From positions 1 to 33,551 of the forward strand of contig JAQIBR010000138.1 in NCBI GenBank assembly GCA_027858955.1: a stretch of DNA of 33,551 bases, given 5' to 3'. This document shows, one piece after another, positions 8,329-15,831 of this stretch. A program made the position numbers and the translations under genes. This stretch comes from Bacteroidales bacterium (GTDB taxonomy: Bacteria; Bacteroidota; Bacteroidia; Bacteroidales; UBA12170). Under the pieces are notes generated by a model that did not search any database, was not told the DNA's origin, and saw nothing but the letters and a program-made list of their open reading frames with translations. Positions within the stretch are counted from its first letter, which is position 1, and each line of letters opens with the position of its first letter.

Positions 8329-8900
8329 TTATTTTCTACAGAATTTATCTTCTTTCCAATGCAACGGATTGTTTATAATATATTTCTGAATACGTTCAAA
8401 CGATTCTCGATTTCGAATAATATGGTCATGAAATCGGGGTTGCCAGGCAAAATCAGCATGGATTTTACGCATTTCGAATGAACACCTGCCTTTGTACCAA
8501 CGAATTATGCGCGAAATATTATCATTAATCATTGGATTTTTGTTTCCGGCAAAACCACCGATGATTTTTGTTTTTGGTGATGGTGGTGGTAGTTTTCCGT
8601 CACATTATCCCCAACGTTATTCGGTTCATTTTTATCAATTATCAATATTCCATGAACATGATTGGGCATTACCACAAAATTTCCCAATTCAATAAATGCA
8701 AAATGATTTGGTATTTCCAACCAATTTTGTTCACCAATTTTACCAATTTTGGATAATTGCATTACGCCACCCACTATTTCCCCAAAATAAGGTTCCCTAT
8801 TATTTGTACAAATGGTAATAAAATATGCACCATTATTGCCGTAATCCCATGTTTGTAATCTGGTAGAGGATGTGCGATATTTATTTTGATATTTTTTCAT
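8329..8900 (-). pseudogene. REP-associated tyrosine transposase (Y1/HUH, IS200-like), frameshifted
   Basis: Two overlapping minus-strand frames together make one RAYT-like transposase. The upstream frame (from ATG 8900, or TTG 8963) carries YFITICTNNREPYFGEI and the HUH metal motif in VVMPNHVHGILI. It ends at TGA 8529. The downstream frame carries ISRIIRWYKGR with the catalytic Tyr, then FHDHIIRN and YIINNPLHW. The downstream frame stays open upstream through GGFAGNKNPMINDNIS, which is family-like, so a one-base indel probably lies around 8540-8600 near the CCA and A runs; the ATGA overlap at 8529-8532 is not the true junction. A TAAATTTG promoter-like box lies at 8925-8932. The gene is probably inactive unless frameshifting occurs. 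Confidence 0.85.
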
Positions 8901-8978
8901 TAATACGTTTTGACTTTTGACATTCAAATTTAAAAAATTCGGGCTTTCAAATTTCCTCGTCAATAATCCAAAACTTAA

Positions 8979-9515
8979 CTAGTCTCTCTCTTTAATAATA
9001 TCCTCGTTATCAATTTTTTGACCATCATATTGCTGAACTTCATTGTTCACATATTTAAGCTCAATACCCACTTCTTTAAACATGTCTTCTGATTCCTGAG
9101 CTGAATGATACTTTCGCTCACAAACCACTCGCTCAATTCCGCAATTGATAATCAACATAGCGCAAGTGCGGCAGGGAGTCATTCTACAATACAAAGTGCC
9201 ACCATCCAAAGCAATACCCCTTCGAGCTGCCTGCGTTATTGCATTTTGCTCTGCGTGAACTGTCCGTACACAATGTTGAGTTACATTGCCAACTTCGTGA
9301 ATTACCTTTTTAAACAAGTGTCCAACATCATCACAATGAGCCAAGCCTCGTGGAGAGCCAACATATCCAGTTACTAAAATCTGCCTATCTTTAACAATCA
9401 CACAACCACTTCTACCTCTATCGCAGGTTGCTCTTTCAGAGACAGTATCAGCCAATTTAATAAAATATTCGTCCCAAGATGGACGTATATGTTCTGGATT
9501 TAGATTATTGCTCAT
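8979..9515 (-). CDS. dCMP deaminase family protein
   Basis: The 178-residue protein is a zinc-dependent cytidine/deoxycytidylate deaminase (ComEB-like) that should convert dCMP to dUMP for dTTP synthesis. The zinc and proton-shuttle motif HAEQNA is at residues 87-92 and the second zinc motif PCRTC at 114-118. The N-terminal PSWDEYFIKLADTVSERATC and SGCVIVKD stretches are typical of dCMP deaminases. It is the last gene of an overlapping operon with the NMP-kinase-like gene (one-base overlap at 9515) and the LOG-family gene. Its C-terminal tail is acidic and charged. The function is well supported; allosteric control by dCTP is not judged. Confidence 0.93.
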   Translation of the reverse strand: MSNNLNPEHIRPSWDEYFIKLADTVSERATCDRGRSGCVIVKDRQILVTGYVGSPRGLAHCDDVGHLFKKVIHEVGNVTQHCVRTVHAEQNAITQAARRGIALDGGTLYCRMTPCRTCAMLIINCGIERVVCERKYHSAQESEDMFKEVGIELKYVNNEVQQYDGQKIDNEDIIKERD

Positions 9516-10072
9516 TATGCTATTATTTTAGAAATGACTTGCTCCACTTTTTGATAAAGAAAAGCAAGATTACCATTATTATCAAAGACAAAATCGGCCA
9601 TTGAAATACACTTTTTAAGGTTTTGCTTATTAGGATCGGTCGAATTCATTTCGCGTGCTTCATTGGCCAAAAAAGTTTCGTAAGAAATATTATCTGTTTC
9701 CGAAGCTCTTTCTATGATACGTTTATATCGAGTTTTAGAATCGGCATCAACAGCAAAAAGAAAAAACTTACCTTTTGAGCGTAAAGATTCAATTTCACCT
9801 GGAGTTCTGATACTTTCAATTATTGCGGTTTTTCCATTTATCAACGCTTCTTTGTATAATTCATCCGTTATAAACGAAGGTGAATTTTCAGCTCTTAAAC
9901 GATTGGCTAAAATAGTCATGCTATCGCGATTATTTGGCATTCCAAGCTTTTCCATTTCACGTATAAGATACTGACGTACAGAATAATGTGCTAGATTTTT
10001 TTGTTTTACCAAATAATCAACAATCGTGCCTTTCCCTGCGCCTAAAGTCCCTGTAATTCCAATTATTATCAT
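9515..10072 (-). CDS. NMP-kinase-like P-loop protein (dephospho-CoA kinase/dNMP kinase-like)
   Basis: This 185-residue cytoplasmic P-loop protein has a Walker A GTLGAGKGT at residues 8-16, of the adenylate-kinase type (GKGT). A lid-like RYKRIIERASETD lies near residues 113-125 and ends with DNISYETFLANEAREMN. Similar proteins are annotated as dephospho-CoA kinase-like, cytidylate-kinase-like or dNMP kinase; it does not look like canonical CoaE to me. Its ATG overlaps the LOG gene stop and its stop overlaps the dCMP deaminase start, so the three are translationally coupled. That context favours a nucleotide or deoxynucleotide monophosphate kinase over CoA synthesis, but this is inference. Confidence 0.75.
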   Translation of the reverse strand: MIIIGITGTLGAGKGTIVDYLVKQKNLAHYSVRQYLIREMEKLGMPNNRDSMTILANRLRAENSPSFITDELYKEALINGKTAIIESIRTPGEIESLRSKGKFFLFAVDADSKTRYKRIIERASETDNISYETFLANEAREMNSTDPNKQNLKKCISMADFVFDNNGNLAFLYQKVEQVISKIIA

Positions 10073-10668
10073 CTAAAACTTTCTGTTTTAATGTCTTTTA
10101 ACCATTTAGCCATATCTATCGGTTTGTACGACATTATTTGCTCGCATAATTCTTTTGGATTTTCGTGAGAAAAAGCATTTTTACGATGCTCTTCTCTAAC
10201 AAAACCTTGAGTTACAGTCAAATCTATAAATTGAATTAAATGATCGAAATAGCCATTAACATTATACAATCCCATAGGTTTGGAAATAATCTGCAATTGA
10301 TCCAGAACTAAAACTTCGGCCAATTCATCAAGAGTACCAAAACCCCCTGGCATAGCAATGAAGGCATCTGAAATCTCGATAAGCAAATTCTTCCGCTCAG
10401 CCATACTTTCAACCACGTGCATTTTAGTAAGTCCAGTATGAGCTACTTCTTTATCGATCAAATATTGAGGCATAACTCCAATCACTTCCATGCCTGATTC
10501 AAGCATACGATCGGCAATAATTTTCATTAAACCTACATTGGCACCACCATAGACAAGCGTATGTCCTTTTTCTATTAAATAATCTGCTAATTCTAGAGCC
10601 TTTAGTTTGTATATATCATCAAAGCCCATGCTGGAACCACAAAAAACACATATTCTCATTTTTTTCAT
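10069..10668 (-). CDS. LOG-family nucleoside 5'-monophosphate phosphoribohydrolase
   Basis: The 199-residue protein belongs to the LOG ("lysine decarboxylase-like") family, whose characterised members hydrolyse the N-glycosidic bond of nucleoside 5'-monophosphates, including cytokinin ribotides. It shows VFCGSS near the N-terminus, YGGANVGLM (about 40-48), MAERK (about 89-93) and the signature PGGFGTLDE (107-115). A promoter box at 10674-10681 ends only 5 bp before the ATG at 10668, so the mRNA may be leaderless; the internal ATG at 10659 (MRICVFCGSS) is an equally good start. Its 3' end overlaps the P-loop kinase gene by four bases. Confidence 0.9.
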   Translation of the reverse strand: MKKMRICVFCGSSMGFDDIYKLKALELADYLIEKGHTLVYGGANVGLMKIIADRMLESGMEVIGVMPQYLIDKEVAHTGLTKMHVVESMAERKNLLIEISDAFIAMPGGFGTLDELAEVLVLDQLQIISKPMGLYNVNGYFDHLIQFIDLTVTQGFVREEHRKNAFSHENPKELCEQIMSYKPIDMAKWLKDIKTESFR

Positions 10669-10673
10669 TAGCG

Positions 10674-10681
10674 CAAAGGTA
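10674..10681 (-). promoter_or_regulatory. -7 promoter box for the LOG-kinase-dCMP deaminase operon
   Basis: The minus strand reads TACCTTTG (TAnnTTTG). The last base is 5 bp before ATG 10668, predicting a transcript that starts at or next to the first codon. Confidence 0.6.
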
Positions 10682-10692
10682 AATTATTGATT

Positions 10693-11244
10693 TTATAAAT
10701 CAGCCTCTATATGGTTACGAAGAGCTTCTATTAAACTAAATAGCGATTTAAGTTGCTCTAAATCTTTATTTAAAGATGCGATCTGTAGCTCAAGATTCTG
10801 CTCTTTTAATTCAATCCTGATATCTCTATATGGCTGTTGTTCAATAATTTTTGCAAATATTTTTCTGTTTAAAAGATGTTTAACATCTCTTTTGTTTGAG
10901 CCAAATAATCTGTATTTACGATCAAATGCTTCGTAATCTGTCAAAATTAATTCAGTATTTTTTGGAGCTTTTTTATTCATAAAATTCTTTCGAACAATTA
11001 AAAACTGCAGATTCTTAGGATTAGAACATTCTGTTTTAAAGCGAGTAAATGTTTGATGGTTTTTCCCTTGCCTTTTATTAAAACTATCCATTACAATTTC
11101 ACCTAGATCAAGTTTCTTAGTAAGAATATTTGCTTTAAATAATCCATTATCAATATATTCTGCCTTAATATCGTAGGCAAGTTGTTGCCAAACTTTCCGC
11201 TGACTGCTATAAGTTGATTTGAATAATCTTGAAAAATTTCCCAT
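10693..11244 (-). CDS. Conserved-looking hypothetical protein, no family recognised
   Basis: A 183-residue soluble protein without signal peptide or membrane segment. The N-terminal half alternates short charged segments (VWQQLAYDIKAEYIDNG, ANILTKKLDLGEIVMDSF). The middle has YEAFDRKYRLFGSNKRDVKHLL, and the last 50 residues look helical and coiled-coil-like (ELKEQNLELQIASLNKDLEQLK). The middle pattern (F-D-x-x-Y-x-x-x-G-S-x-x...) vaguely recalls DUF3137-type domains, but there is no firm match. It begins 21 bp after hutU and ends 25 bp before the LOG start, so it is probably read with hutU. No function is assigned. Confidence 0.75.
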   Translation of the reverse strand: MGNFSRLFKSTYSSQRKVWQQLAYDIKAEYIDNGLFKANILTKKLDLGEIVMDSFNKRQGKNHQTFTRFKTECSNPKNLQFLIVRKNFMNKKAPKNTELILTDYEAFDRKYRLFGSNKRDVKHLLNRKIFAKIIEQQPYRDIRIELKEQNLELQIASLNKDLEQLKSLFSLIEALRNHIEADL

Positions 11245-11265
11245 AATTTTATAGTTTAACCAAAT

Positions 11266-13278
11266 TTAAAACAAACTTTCAAGTAATTGATCATCAGCAA
11301 AATTTGGAAGTGTTACTTTTAGATCAGGATTGCTTTCCATAGCTCTTTTAGCAGCAAAAACAGCACCTTCATTCCTTGCCCAACTTCTTCTACTGATTCC
11401 ATTATTTACATCCCAAAACAACATCGATTTTAATCTCCGATCCGCTTCCTGAGTTCCATCGAGCAACATTCCAAATCCTCCGTTTATAACTTCACCCCAT
11501 CCTACTCCACCGCCATTGTGAATGCTTACCCAGCTAGCACCACGGAAAGAATCTCCAATAACATTTTGAATGGCCATATCGGCTGTGAAAGAAGAGCCGT
11601 CGTAAATATTTGATGTTTCGCGATATGGAGAATCTGTTCCAGAAACATCGTGATGGTCACGACCTAAAACGATAGGAGCGGAAACTACGCCATCAGCAAT
11701 AGCTTTATTAAAGGCTTCGGCAATTTTGATGCGGCCTTCGGCATCAGCATAAAGAATACGCGCCTGCGATCCTACAACCAATTTATTTTCTTGAGCTCCA
11801 TTAATCCATTGAATATTATCTGCCATTTGGCTTTGAATTTCTTTGGGGGAATTTTGCATAATTTCGTTCAAAACATCAGCAGCAATTTTATCAGTTTTTT
11901 CTAAATCCTTTGGATCGTTAGATGTACAAACCCATCGAAAAGGACCAAAACCATAATCAAAAAAGAGCGGCCCCATAATATCCTGAACATAAGATGGATA
12001 TTTAAATGCTATTCCATCATCTGCCATTACATCGGCACCTGCACGAGAGGCTTCCAAAAGAAATGCATTTCCATAATCGAAAAAGTAAGTCCCTTTTGCT
12101 GTGTGCCTATTTATCGCCACTGCTTGTCTACGTAATGATTCTTGCACTTTTTCTTTAAATAATTCAGGTTGATGTGCCATCATTTCCTGCGATTCTTCCA
12201 AAGAATAACCAACAGGATAGTAACCGCCTGCCCAGGGATTGTGCAAAGAAGTCTGATCCGAGCCTAGATCCACAAAAATATTTTCTTCATCAAATTTTTC
12301 CCAAACATCTACAATATTGCCTTGAAAAGCTATTGATACAACTTCTTTATTCGCTTTGGCTTTTTTAACTCTTTGTGCCAGATTATCTAGATCATCAAAG
12401 ACTTCATCAACCCAGCCTTGCGAAAAACGTGTTTGTGTTACTTTTGGATTTACTTCGGCAGTAACCGTTATTACTTTTGCAATGTTACCGGCTTTTGGCT
12501 GTGCTCCTGACATCCCTCCCAAACCTGAAGTTAAAAACAGCTTTCCGGCAAAGGGATTTTTATTCGCTTTTGCCACTTTTCTTGCTGCATTCATTACTGT
12601 TATAGTAGTGCCATGAACAATGCCCTGTGGGCCGATATACATATACGAACCTGCGGTCATCTGGCCATATTGAGAAACACCTAATGCGTTGAACTTTTCC
12701 CAATCGTCTTGTTTTGAATAGTTTGGAATAACCATGCCATTTGTAACAACAACTCTAGGCGCTTCTTTATGCGAAGGAAAAATCCCCATTGGATGGCCAG
12801 AATACATAACCAAAGTTTGTTCATCGGTCATGGAGGCTAAATACTGCATCGTAAGTAAATATTGCGCCCAATTTTGAAAAACGGCTCCATTTCCACCATA
12901 TGTGATAAGCTCATGCGGATGCTGAGCCACAGCATAATCCAAATTATTTTGAATCATCAACATTATTGCTCCCGACTGCTGTGATTTGAATGGATATTCA
13001 CTTATTGACCGAGCCTGCATTTTATAATCAGGGCGAAAACGATACATATATATACGACCGTATTTCTTCAATTCTTCAGCAAATTCAGCTGCTAAAATTG
13101 CATGATGTTTATTATCAAAATAACGTAAAGCATTTCTGAGTGCTAATTTTTTCTCTTCAAGACTTAAAATATCTTTACGAATTGGTGCGTGATTTATTTC
13201 CTTATCATAAGGCTTCAGTTTAGGAAGATTATTTGGAATGCCTTCTAATATTTGCATTTGGAATTCGGTGAAATTCAT
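11266..13278 (-). CDS. hutU: Urocanate hydratase (long form)
   Basis: This about 670-residue protein is urocanase, which converts urocanate to imidazolone propionate using tightly bound NAD in histidine degradation. Recognisable blocks are YGGNGAVFQNWAQY, SGLGGMSGAQPKA (nucleotide-binding region), LGSDQTSLHNPWAGGYYP, the WVCTSNDPKDL segment, and RDHHDVSGTDSPYRETS with NGGGVGWGE near the C-terminus. The length matches the longer Bacteroidota-type form rather than the roughly 555-residue proteobacterial form. The start MNFTEF at 13278 is chosen because the GTG start at 13299 lies in the -7 promoter box. The other hut genes (hutH, hutI, hutG/ftcD) are not in the window. Confidence 0.95.
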   Translation of the reverse strand: MNFTEFQMQILEGIPNNLPKLKPYDKEINHAPIRKDILSLEEKKLALRNALRYFDNKHHAILAAEFAEELKKYGRIYMYRFRPDYKMQARSISEYPFKSQQSGAIMLMIQNNLDYAVAQHPHELITYGGNGAVFQNWAQYLLTMQYLASMTDEQTLVMYSGHPMGIFPSHKEAPRVVVTNGMVIPNYSKQDDWEKFNALGVSQYGQMTAGSYMYIGPQGIVHGTTITVMNAARKVAKANKNPFAGKLFLTSGLGGMSGAQPKAGNIAKVITVTAEVNPKVTQTRFSQGWVDEVFDDLDNLAQRVKKAKANKEVVSIAFQGNIVDVWEKFDEENIFVDLGSDQTSLHNPWAGGYYPVGYSLEESQEMMAHQPELFKEKVQESLRRQAVAINRHTAKGTYFFDYGNAFLLEASRAGADVMADDGIAFKYPSYVQDIMGPLFFDYGFGPFRWVCTSNDPKDLEKTDKIAADVLNEIMQNSPKEIQSQMADNIQWINGAQENKLVVGSQARILYADAEGRIKIAEAFNKAIADGVVSAPIVLGRDHHDVSGTDSPYRETSNIYDGSSFTADMAIQNVIGDSFRGASWVSIHNGGGVGWGEVINGGFGMLLDGTQEADRRLKSMLFWDVNNGISRRSWARNEGAVFAAKRAMESNPDLKVTLPNFADDQLLESLF

Positions 13279-13298
13279 TGCTTCAATTTTTGGATGCA

Positions 13299-13306
13299 CA
13301 AAATTA
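13299..13306 (-). promoter_or_regulatory. -7 promoter box for hutU; decides the start
   Basis: The minus strand reads TAATTTTG (TAnnTTTG), 21 bp before the ATG at 13278. A GTG at 13299 overlaps it and can be discarded as a start. Confidence 0.55.
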
Positions 13307-13427
13307 CAAATTCATTTGCAGAAAGAATAGGGCTTTTCATCTGTTTATAATTTTTTGTTTTACGAACAACAGTTCTCTTCAAATAATTGTTTCATTTAAT
13401 CTCAATATTATCGAAAAGCTAAAATTG

Positions 13428-13435
13428 TATCTTTG
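13428..13435 (+). promoter_or_regulatory. -7 promoter box for the crcB operon
   Basis: TATCTTTG matches TAnnTTTG, ending 18 bp before the crcB ATG. I see no fluoride-riboswitch-like structure between it and the gene; the leader would be only about 12 nt. Confidence 0.6.
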
Positions 13436-13452
13436 CAGCTTTAAATTTAAAA

Positions 13453-13839
13453 ATGATAAAACTTTTATACATCGCTTTTGGCGGCATCATAGGTTCGGTT
13501 TTACGCTATGTAATTGCCGGTATTCCACATAAATTTTATTGGGGGACATTCCCAATAGGTACACTTTTTGTAAATCTTTTAGGTTCGTTTTTAATTGGTT
13601 TTGGATTTGTTTTGCTAGGGAAAGAGAATATTCCAGAAAATTTAAAACTTTTCTTGTTTATTGGCATTTTAGGAAGTTTTACAACCTTCTCTACTTTTAT
13701 GTTTGAAAGTTTGAATCTTTTTAAAGATGGTGATTTAAAATTTGCTTTGATAAACCTTGCTGGAGCCAACATTTTAGGTTTGTTTTTTGTATATTTGGGA
13801 TATGTTATCGCTCAATATATCGTGAATCAAATACACTAA
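13453..13839 (+). CDS. crcB: Fluoride channel/exporter CrcB (Fluc)
   Basis: The 128-residue protein has four hydrophobic segments and the Fluc family motifs: GGIIGSVLRY (residues 10-19), PIGTLFVNLLGSFLIGF (34-50) including the conserved Asn41, and GILGSFTTFSTF (71-82), which carries the pore Phe/Thr/Ser residues. CrcB forms a dual-topology dimer that lets fluoride leave the cytoplasm. It is a single-gene homodimer type, not a paired crcB1/crcB2. It is the first gene of a tight operon with DUF190 (2 bp gap) and an unknown gene (4 bp gap). Confidence 0.95.
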   Translation: MIKLLYIAFGGIIGSVLRYVIAGIPHKFYWGTFPIGTLFVNLLGSFLIGFGFVLLGKENIPENLKLFLFIGILGSFTTFSTFMFESLNLFKDGDLKFALINLAGANILGLFFVYLGYVIAQYIVNQIH

Positions 13840-13841
13840 TC

Positions 13842-14162
13842 ATGGAAGGTTTTGTAAAAAAAATGGAATTGCGATTAATTCTAAACGAAAGCGATTCTTA
13901 CAAAGGCTACAGCCTTTGTCGCTTGGTTGTTGAACATGCTCATAAATTAAATATATCAGGTGCCACAGTTTTAAAAACTAAAGGCGGATTTGGAAGTCGA
14001 CAACACATTCGAACTTCCGAAATATTACGTCTTTCCGATGAATTACCAGTTGTGATTTCGATAGTCGATGATATAGACAAACTTAGACTTATGATAGCTT
14101 TTATAAAAGAGCGTTATAAAGGGGGTTTATTAAGTTTGCAAGAAATTTGGATTAACGAATAA
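13842..14162 (+). CDS. DUF190 (PII-like) protein
   Basis: The 106-residue protein matches DUF190, small PII-like trimer-forming proteins often encoded beside crcB. Features are LRLILNESDSYKGYSLCRLVVEHAHKL (residues about 9-35), SGATVLKTKGGFGSR and a C-terminal strand after LPVVISIVDD. The start at 13842 gives MEGFVKKMELR; ATG 13863 (MELRLIL) is a possible alternative that would lengthen the gap to crcB. Family members are presumed regulators or sensors of the neighbouring transporter, but this has not, to my knowledge, been settled. Confidence 0.88.
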   Translation: MEGFVKKMELRLILNESDSYKGYSLCRLVVEHAHKLNISGATVLKTKGGFGSRQHIRTSEILRLSDELPVVISIVDDIDKLRLMIAFIKERYKGGLLSLQEIWINE

Positions 14163-14166
14163 TTAG

Positions 14167-14736
14167 ATGATTGAACTTGAGCCATATTACAATTGGCGCG
14201 AAATTTATACTGCCGAAACAGATAATCGCTCTCCATTTTTTGGTCGAGAGTATAGCGAAATCATGCTCAATCATCGGATTTATGATACATATATTCATCC
14301 GCAATGGGATGAGTTTGGATCGCTGACTTTATACATGAAAATTCTTTATACCGATTACGTTTTGGGATTTACAATTTTGGAATTTATCGGCGAATGGAAC
14401 GATGTTTTGTATAACGATATAATGTATTTGTACAGAAATGTTGTAGAAGAAATGATGGAAATCGGCATCAAAAAATTTATTTTAATTGGCGAAAATGTTC
14501 TAAATTTTCATGCTGATGATGACAGTTATTATCAGGAATGGTTCGATAATTTAGACGATGGATGGATAGTAGGTTTAAATTTTCTTGAGCATAATATGCA
14601 AGAAATCAAAGCAGCACGATTGGATTATTATATCTCTTTCGGTGGTGATTTTGATTATTTAGATTGGCGAATTTATAATCCGCTGAAACTTTTTGAGAAA
14701 ATAGATAAACAAATGCGACATCGGTTAGGAGAGTAA
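14167..14736 (+). CDS. Unrecognised protein, third gene of the crcB operon
   Basis: The 189-residue protein is acidic and very rich in Tyr, Trp, Phe and Asp/Glu, with no signal peptide or membrane segment. Aromatic and acidic clusters include YNWREIYTAE near the start, FIGEWNDVLYNDIMYLYRN in the middle, and SYYQEWFDNLDDGWIVG and FGGDFDYLDWRIYN later. I do not recognise a family. It starts 4 bp after the DUF190 stop, so it is almost certainly cotranscribed with crcB and DUF190 and a functional link is plausible. It could also be an unrelated passenger. Codon use and composition look like the neighbours, with no sign of transfer. Confidence 0.82.
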   Translation: MIELEPYYNWREIYTAETDNRSPFFGREYSEIMLNHRIYDTYIHPQWDEFGSLTLYMKILYTDYVLGFTILEFIGEWNDVLYNDIMYLYRNVVEEMMEIGIKKFILIGENVLNFHADDDSYYQEWFDNLDDGWIVGLNFLEHNMQEIKAARLDYYISFGGDFDYLDWRIYNPLKLFEKIDKQMRHRLGE

Positions 14737-14811
14737 TATTTAAATATTCTCTAAAAAAAATTATAACAACTGGATTATAAGGACAAATAAAATACATATA
14801 GCCTTTTAATA

Positions 14812-15081
14812 ATGAAAAAAACAGTTAGCATCCACGTTTCAGGTCGCGTTCAAGGAGTAGGTTTTCGCTATTACACTAGAAAAAAAGCTATTGAATGTAA
14901 TGTAAACGGTTTTGTTCAAAACAAAGCCGATGGCTCAGTTTATATTGAGGCAAATGGCGAAGCAATTGATATTGATGCTTTTATAGATTGGTGCAAACAA
15001 GGCCCAACTTGGGCAAGAGTAGTAAGTAGCCGAATTAGCGAATTACCAAATCATGAATGGAATGGGTTTGAGATTAAGTAA
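14812..15081 (+). CDS. acyP: Acylphosphatase
   Basis: The 89-residue protein has the full acylphosphatase signature: HVSGRVQGVGFRYYTRKKA with the phosphate-binding loop and catalytic Arg19, and GFVQNKADGSVYIEANG with catalytic Asn37. It hydrolyses carboxyl-phosphate bonds such as those in acetyl phosphate, carbamoyl phosphate or 1,3-bisphosphoglycerate. It is separated by 75 bp from the crcB operon and converges on mnmD. No clear promoter box is seen in that gap, so readthrough from the crcB operon is possible. Confidence 0.96.
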   Translation: MKKTVSIHVSGRVQGVGFRYYTRKKAIECNVNGFVQNKADGSVYIEANGEAIDIDAFIDWCKQGPTWARVVSSRISELPNHEWNGFEIK

Positions 15082-15138
15082 ACTATATTTTGAAAAAACG
15101 AAGCCCATCAATTGCTAAACCCATTGCATTTCAATGTA

Positions 15139-15816
15139 TCACGATTTAATCGCCTGCGTAATTTCACGTTTTCCCGGAGGCCCAGGTAAAGCAATCAAAA
15201 CAAATCCGGCTGCTTTTAATGCTCTTTTCACTTTCCCTTTTGCAGAATATGTCATTAAAATACCTTTGGGTTTCATAGCTAAAAATATTTTCCTGAAAAT
15301 ATCTTTTGTCCACAATTCAGGCTGTAAATCAGGATTAAAAGCATCAAAAAATACTAAGTCAAAAGCTGGCTTTGGCAAAACTATATCTTCAAATTTTATA
15401 TTTCTTTTTTCAAATTGAAAATTTGGAAGTATTTCAATCTTCTTATTCCAAACAATTGCATGTAAATTGCTGAGGTAATTTGTCTCCTTGCCTTTTAGCT
15501 TTAACATTTCGGAATAATTCAGTTTTTCTACAAGTTCCTGTTCAATCGGATAAGCTTCTACGCAGAAATAATCAACTTTAATATCCTTTTCGTTGGCAAA
15601 AAGCAGAGTTAACAAAGCGTTTAAACCTGTTCCAAAACCCATTTCAAAAATACGGATAGAACTTTGCTCCTTTGCTTTTTGTAATAGTCCGTTTTTTATG
15701 AAAATATGCTCCGATTCTTGAATAGCACCATGGATTGAATGAAAATGCTCATCGCTCCCGATCAACTTTAATGTTGTGCTTCCATCTTCGGTAATCTCTA
15801 TCCTACGTTTAATCAT
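15139..15816 (-). CDS. mnmD: tRNA (5-methylaminomethyl-2-thiouridine)(34) methyltransferase, standalone MnmD
   Basis: This 225-residue SAM-dependent methyltransferase corresponds to the N-terminal (MnmC2-type) half of enteric MnmC and lacks the FAD-oxidoreductase half. It shows the family opening DEHFHSIHGAIQESEHIFI (about 22-40), the SAM-binding FEMGFGTGLNALL (57-69), FFDAFNP (156-162) and the C-terminal GFVLIALPGPPGKREI. It completes mnm5s2U34 on Glu, Gln and Lys tRNAs. Its -7 promoter box ends 6 bp before the ATG, so the transcript is probably leaderless. A 111-bp structured repeat begins 3 bp upstream of that box. Confidence 0.94.
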   Translation of the reverse strand: MIKRRIEITEDGSTTLKLIGSDEHFHSIHGAIQESEHIFIKNGLLQKAKEQSSIRIFEMGFGTGLNALLTLLFANEKDIKVDYFCVEAYPIEQELVEKLNYSEMLKLKGKETNYLSNLHAIVWNKKIEILPNFQFEKRNIKFEDIVLPKPAFDLVFFDAFNPDLQPELWTKDIFRKIFLAMKPKGILMTYSAKGKVKRALKAAGFVLIALPGPPGKREITQAIKS

Positions 15817-15821
15817 TAGTA

Positions 15822-15829
15822 CAAAAGTA
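15822..15829 (-). promoter_or_regulatory. mnmD promoter, -33 element inside the adjacent repeat
   Basis: The minus strand reads TACTTTTG (TAnnTTTG). A TTG at 15849-15847, 17 bp further upstream, can act as the -33 element and belongs to the double-hairpin repeat that starts at 15832. The predicted start site is at or within a base or two of the ATG. Confidence 0.5.
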
Positions 15830-15831
15830 CG

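Noticed and set aside
8529-8532. ATGA overlap read as translational coupling of two transposase genes
   Set aside because: The downstream frame is open and family-like well upstream of this ATG, so the overlap is a by-product of a frameshift inside one gene.
12174-12616. Plus-strand open frames inside hutU (and similar ones inside gapA, recQ, rpsB and tsf)
   Set aside because: They are antisense shadows of well-identified genes with no family resemblance.
13300-13452. Fluoride riboswitch upstream of crcB
   Set aside because: The promoter box leaves only a leader of about 12 nt, and no riboswitch-like paired structure was seen.
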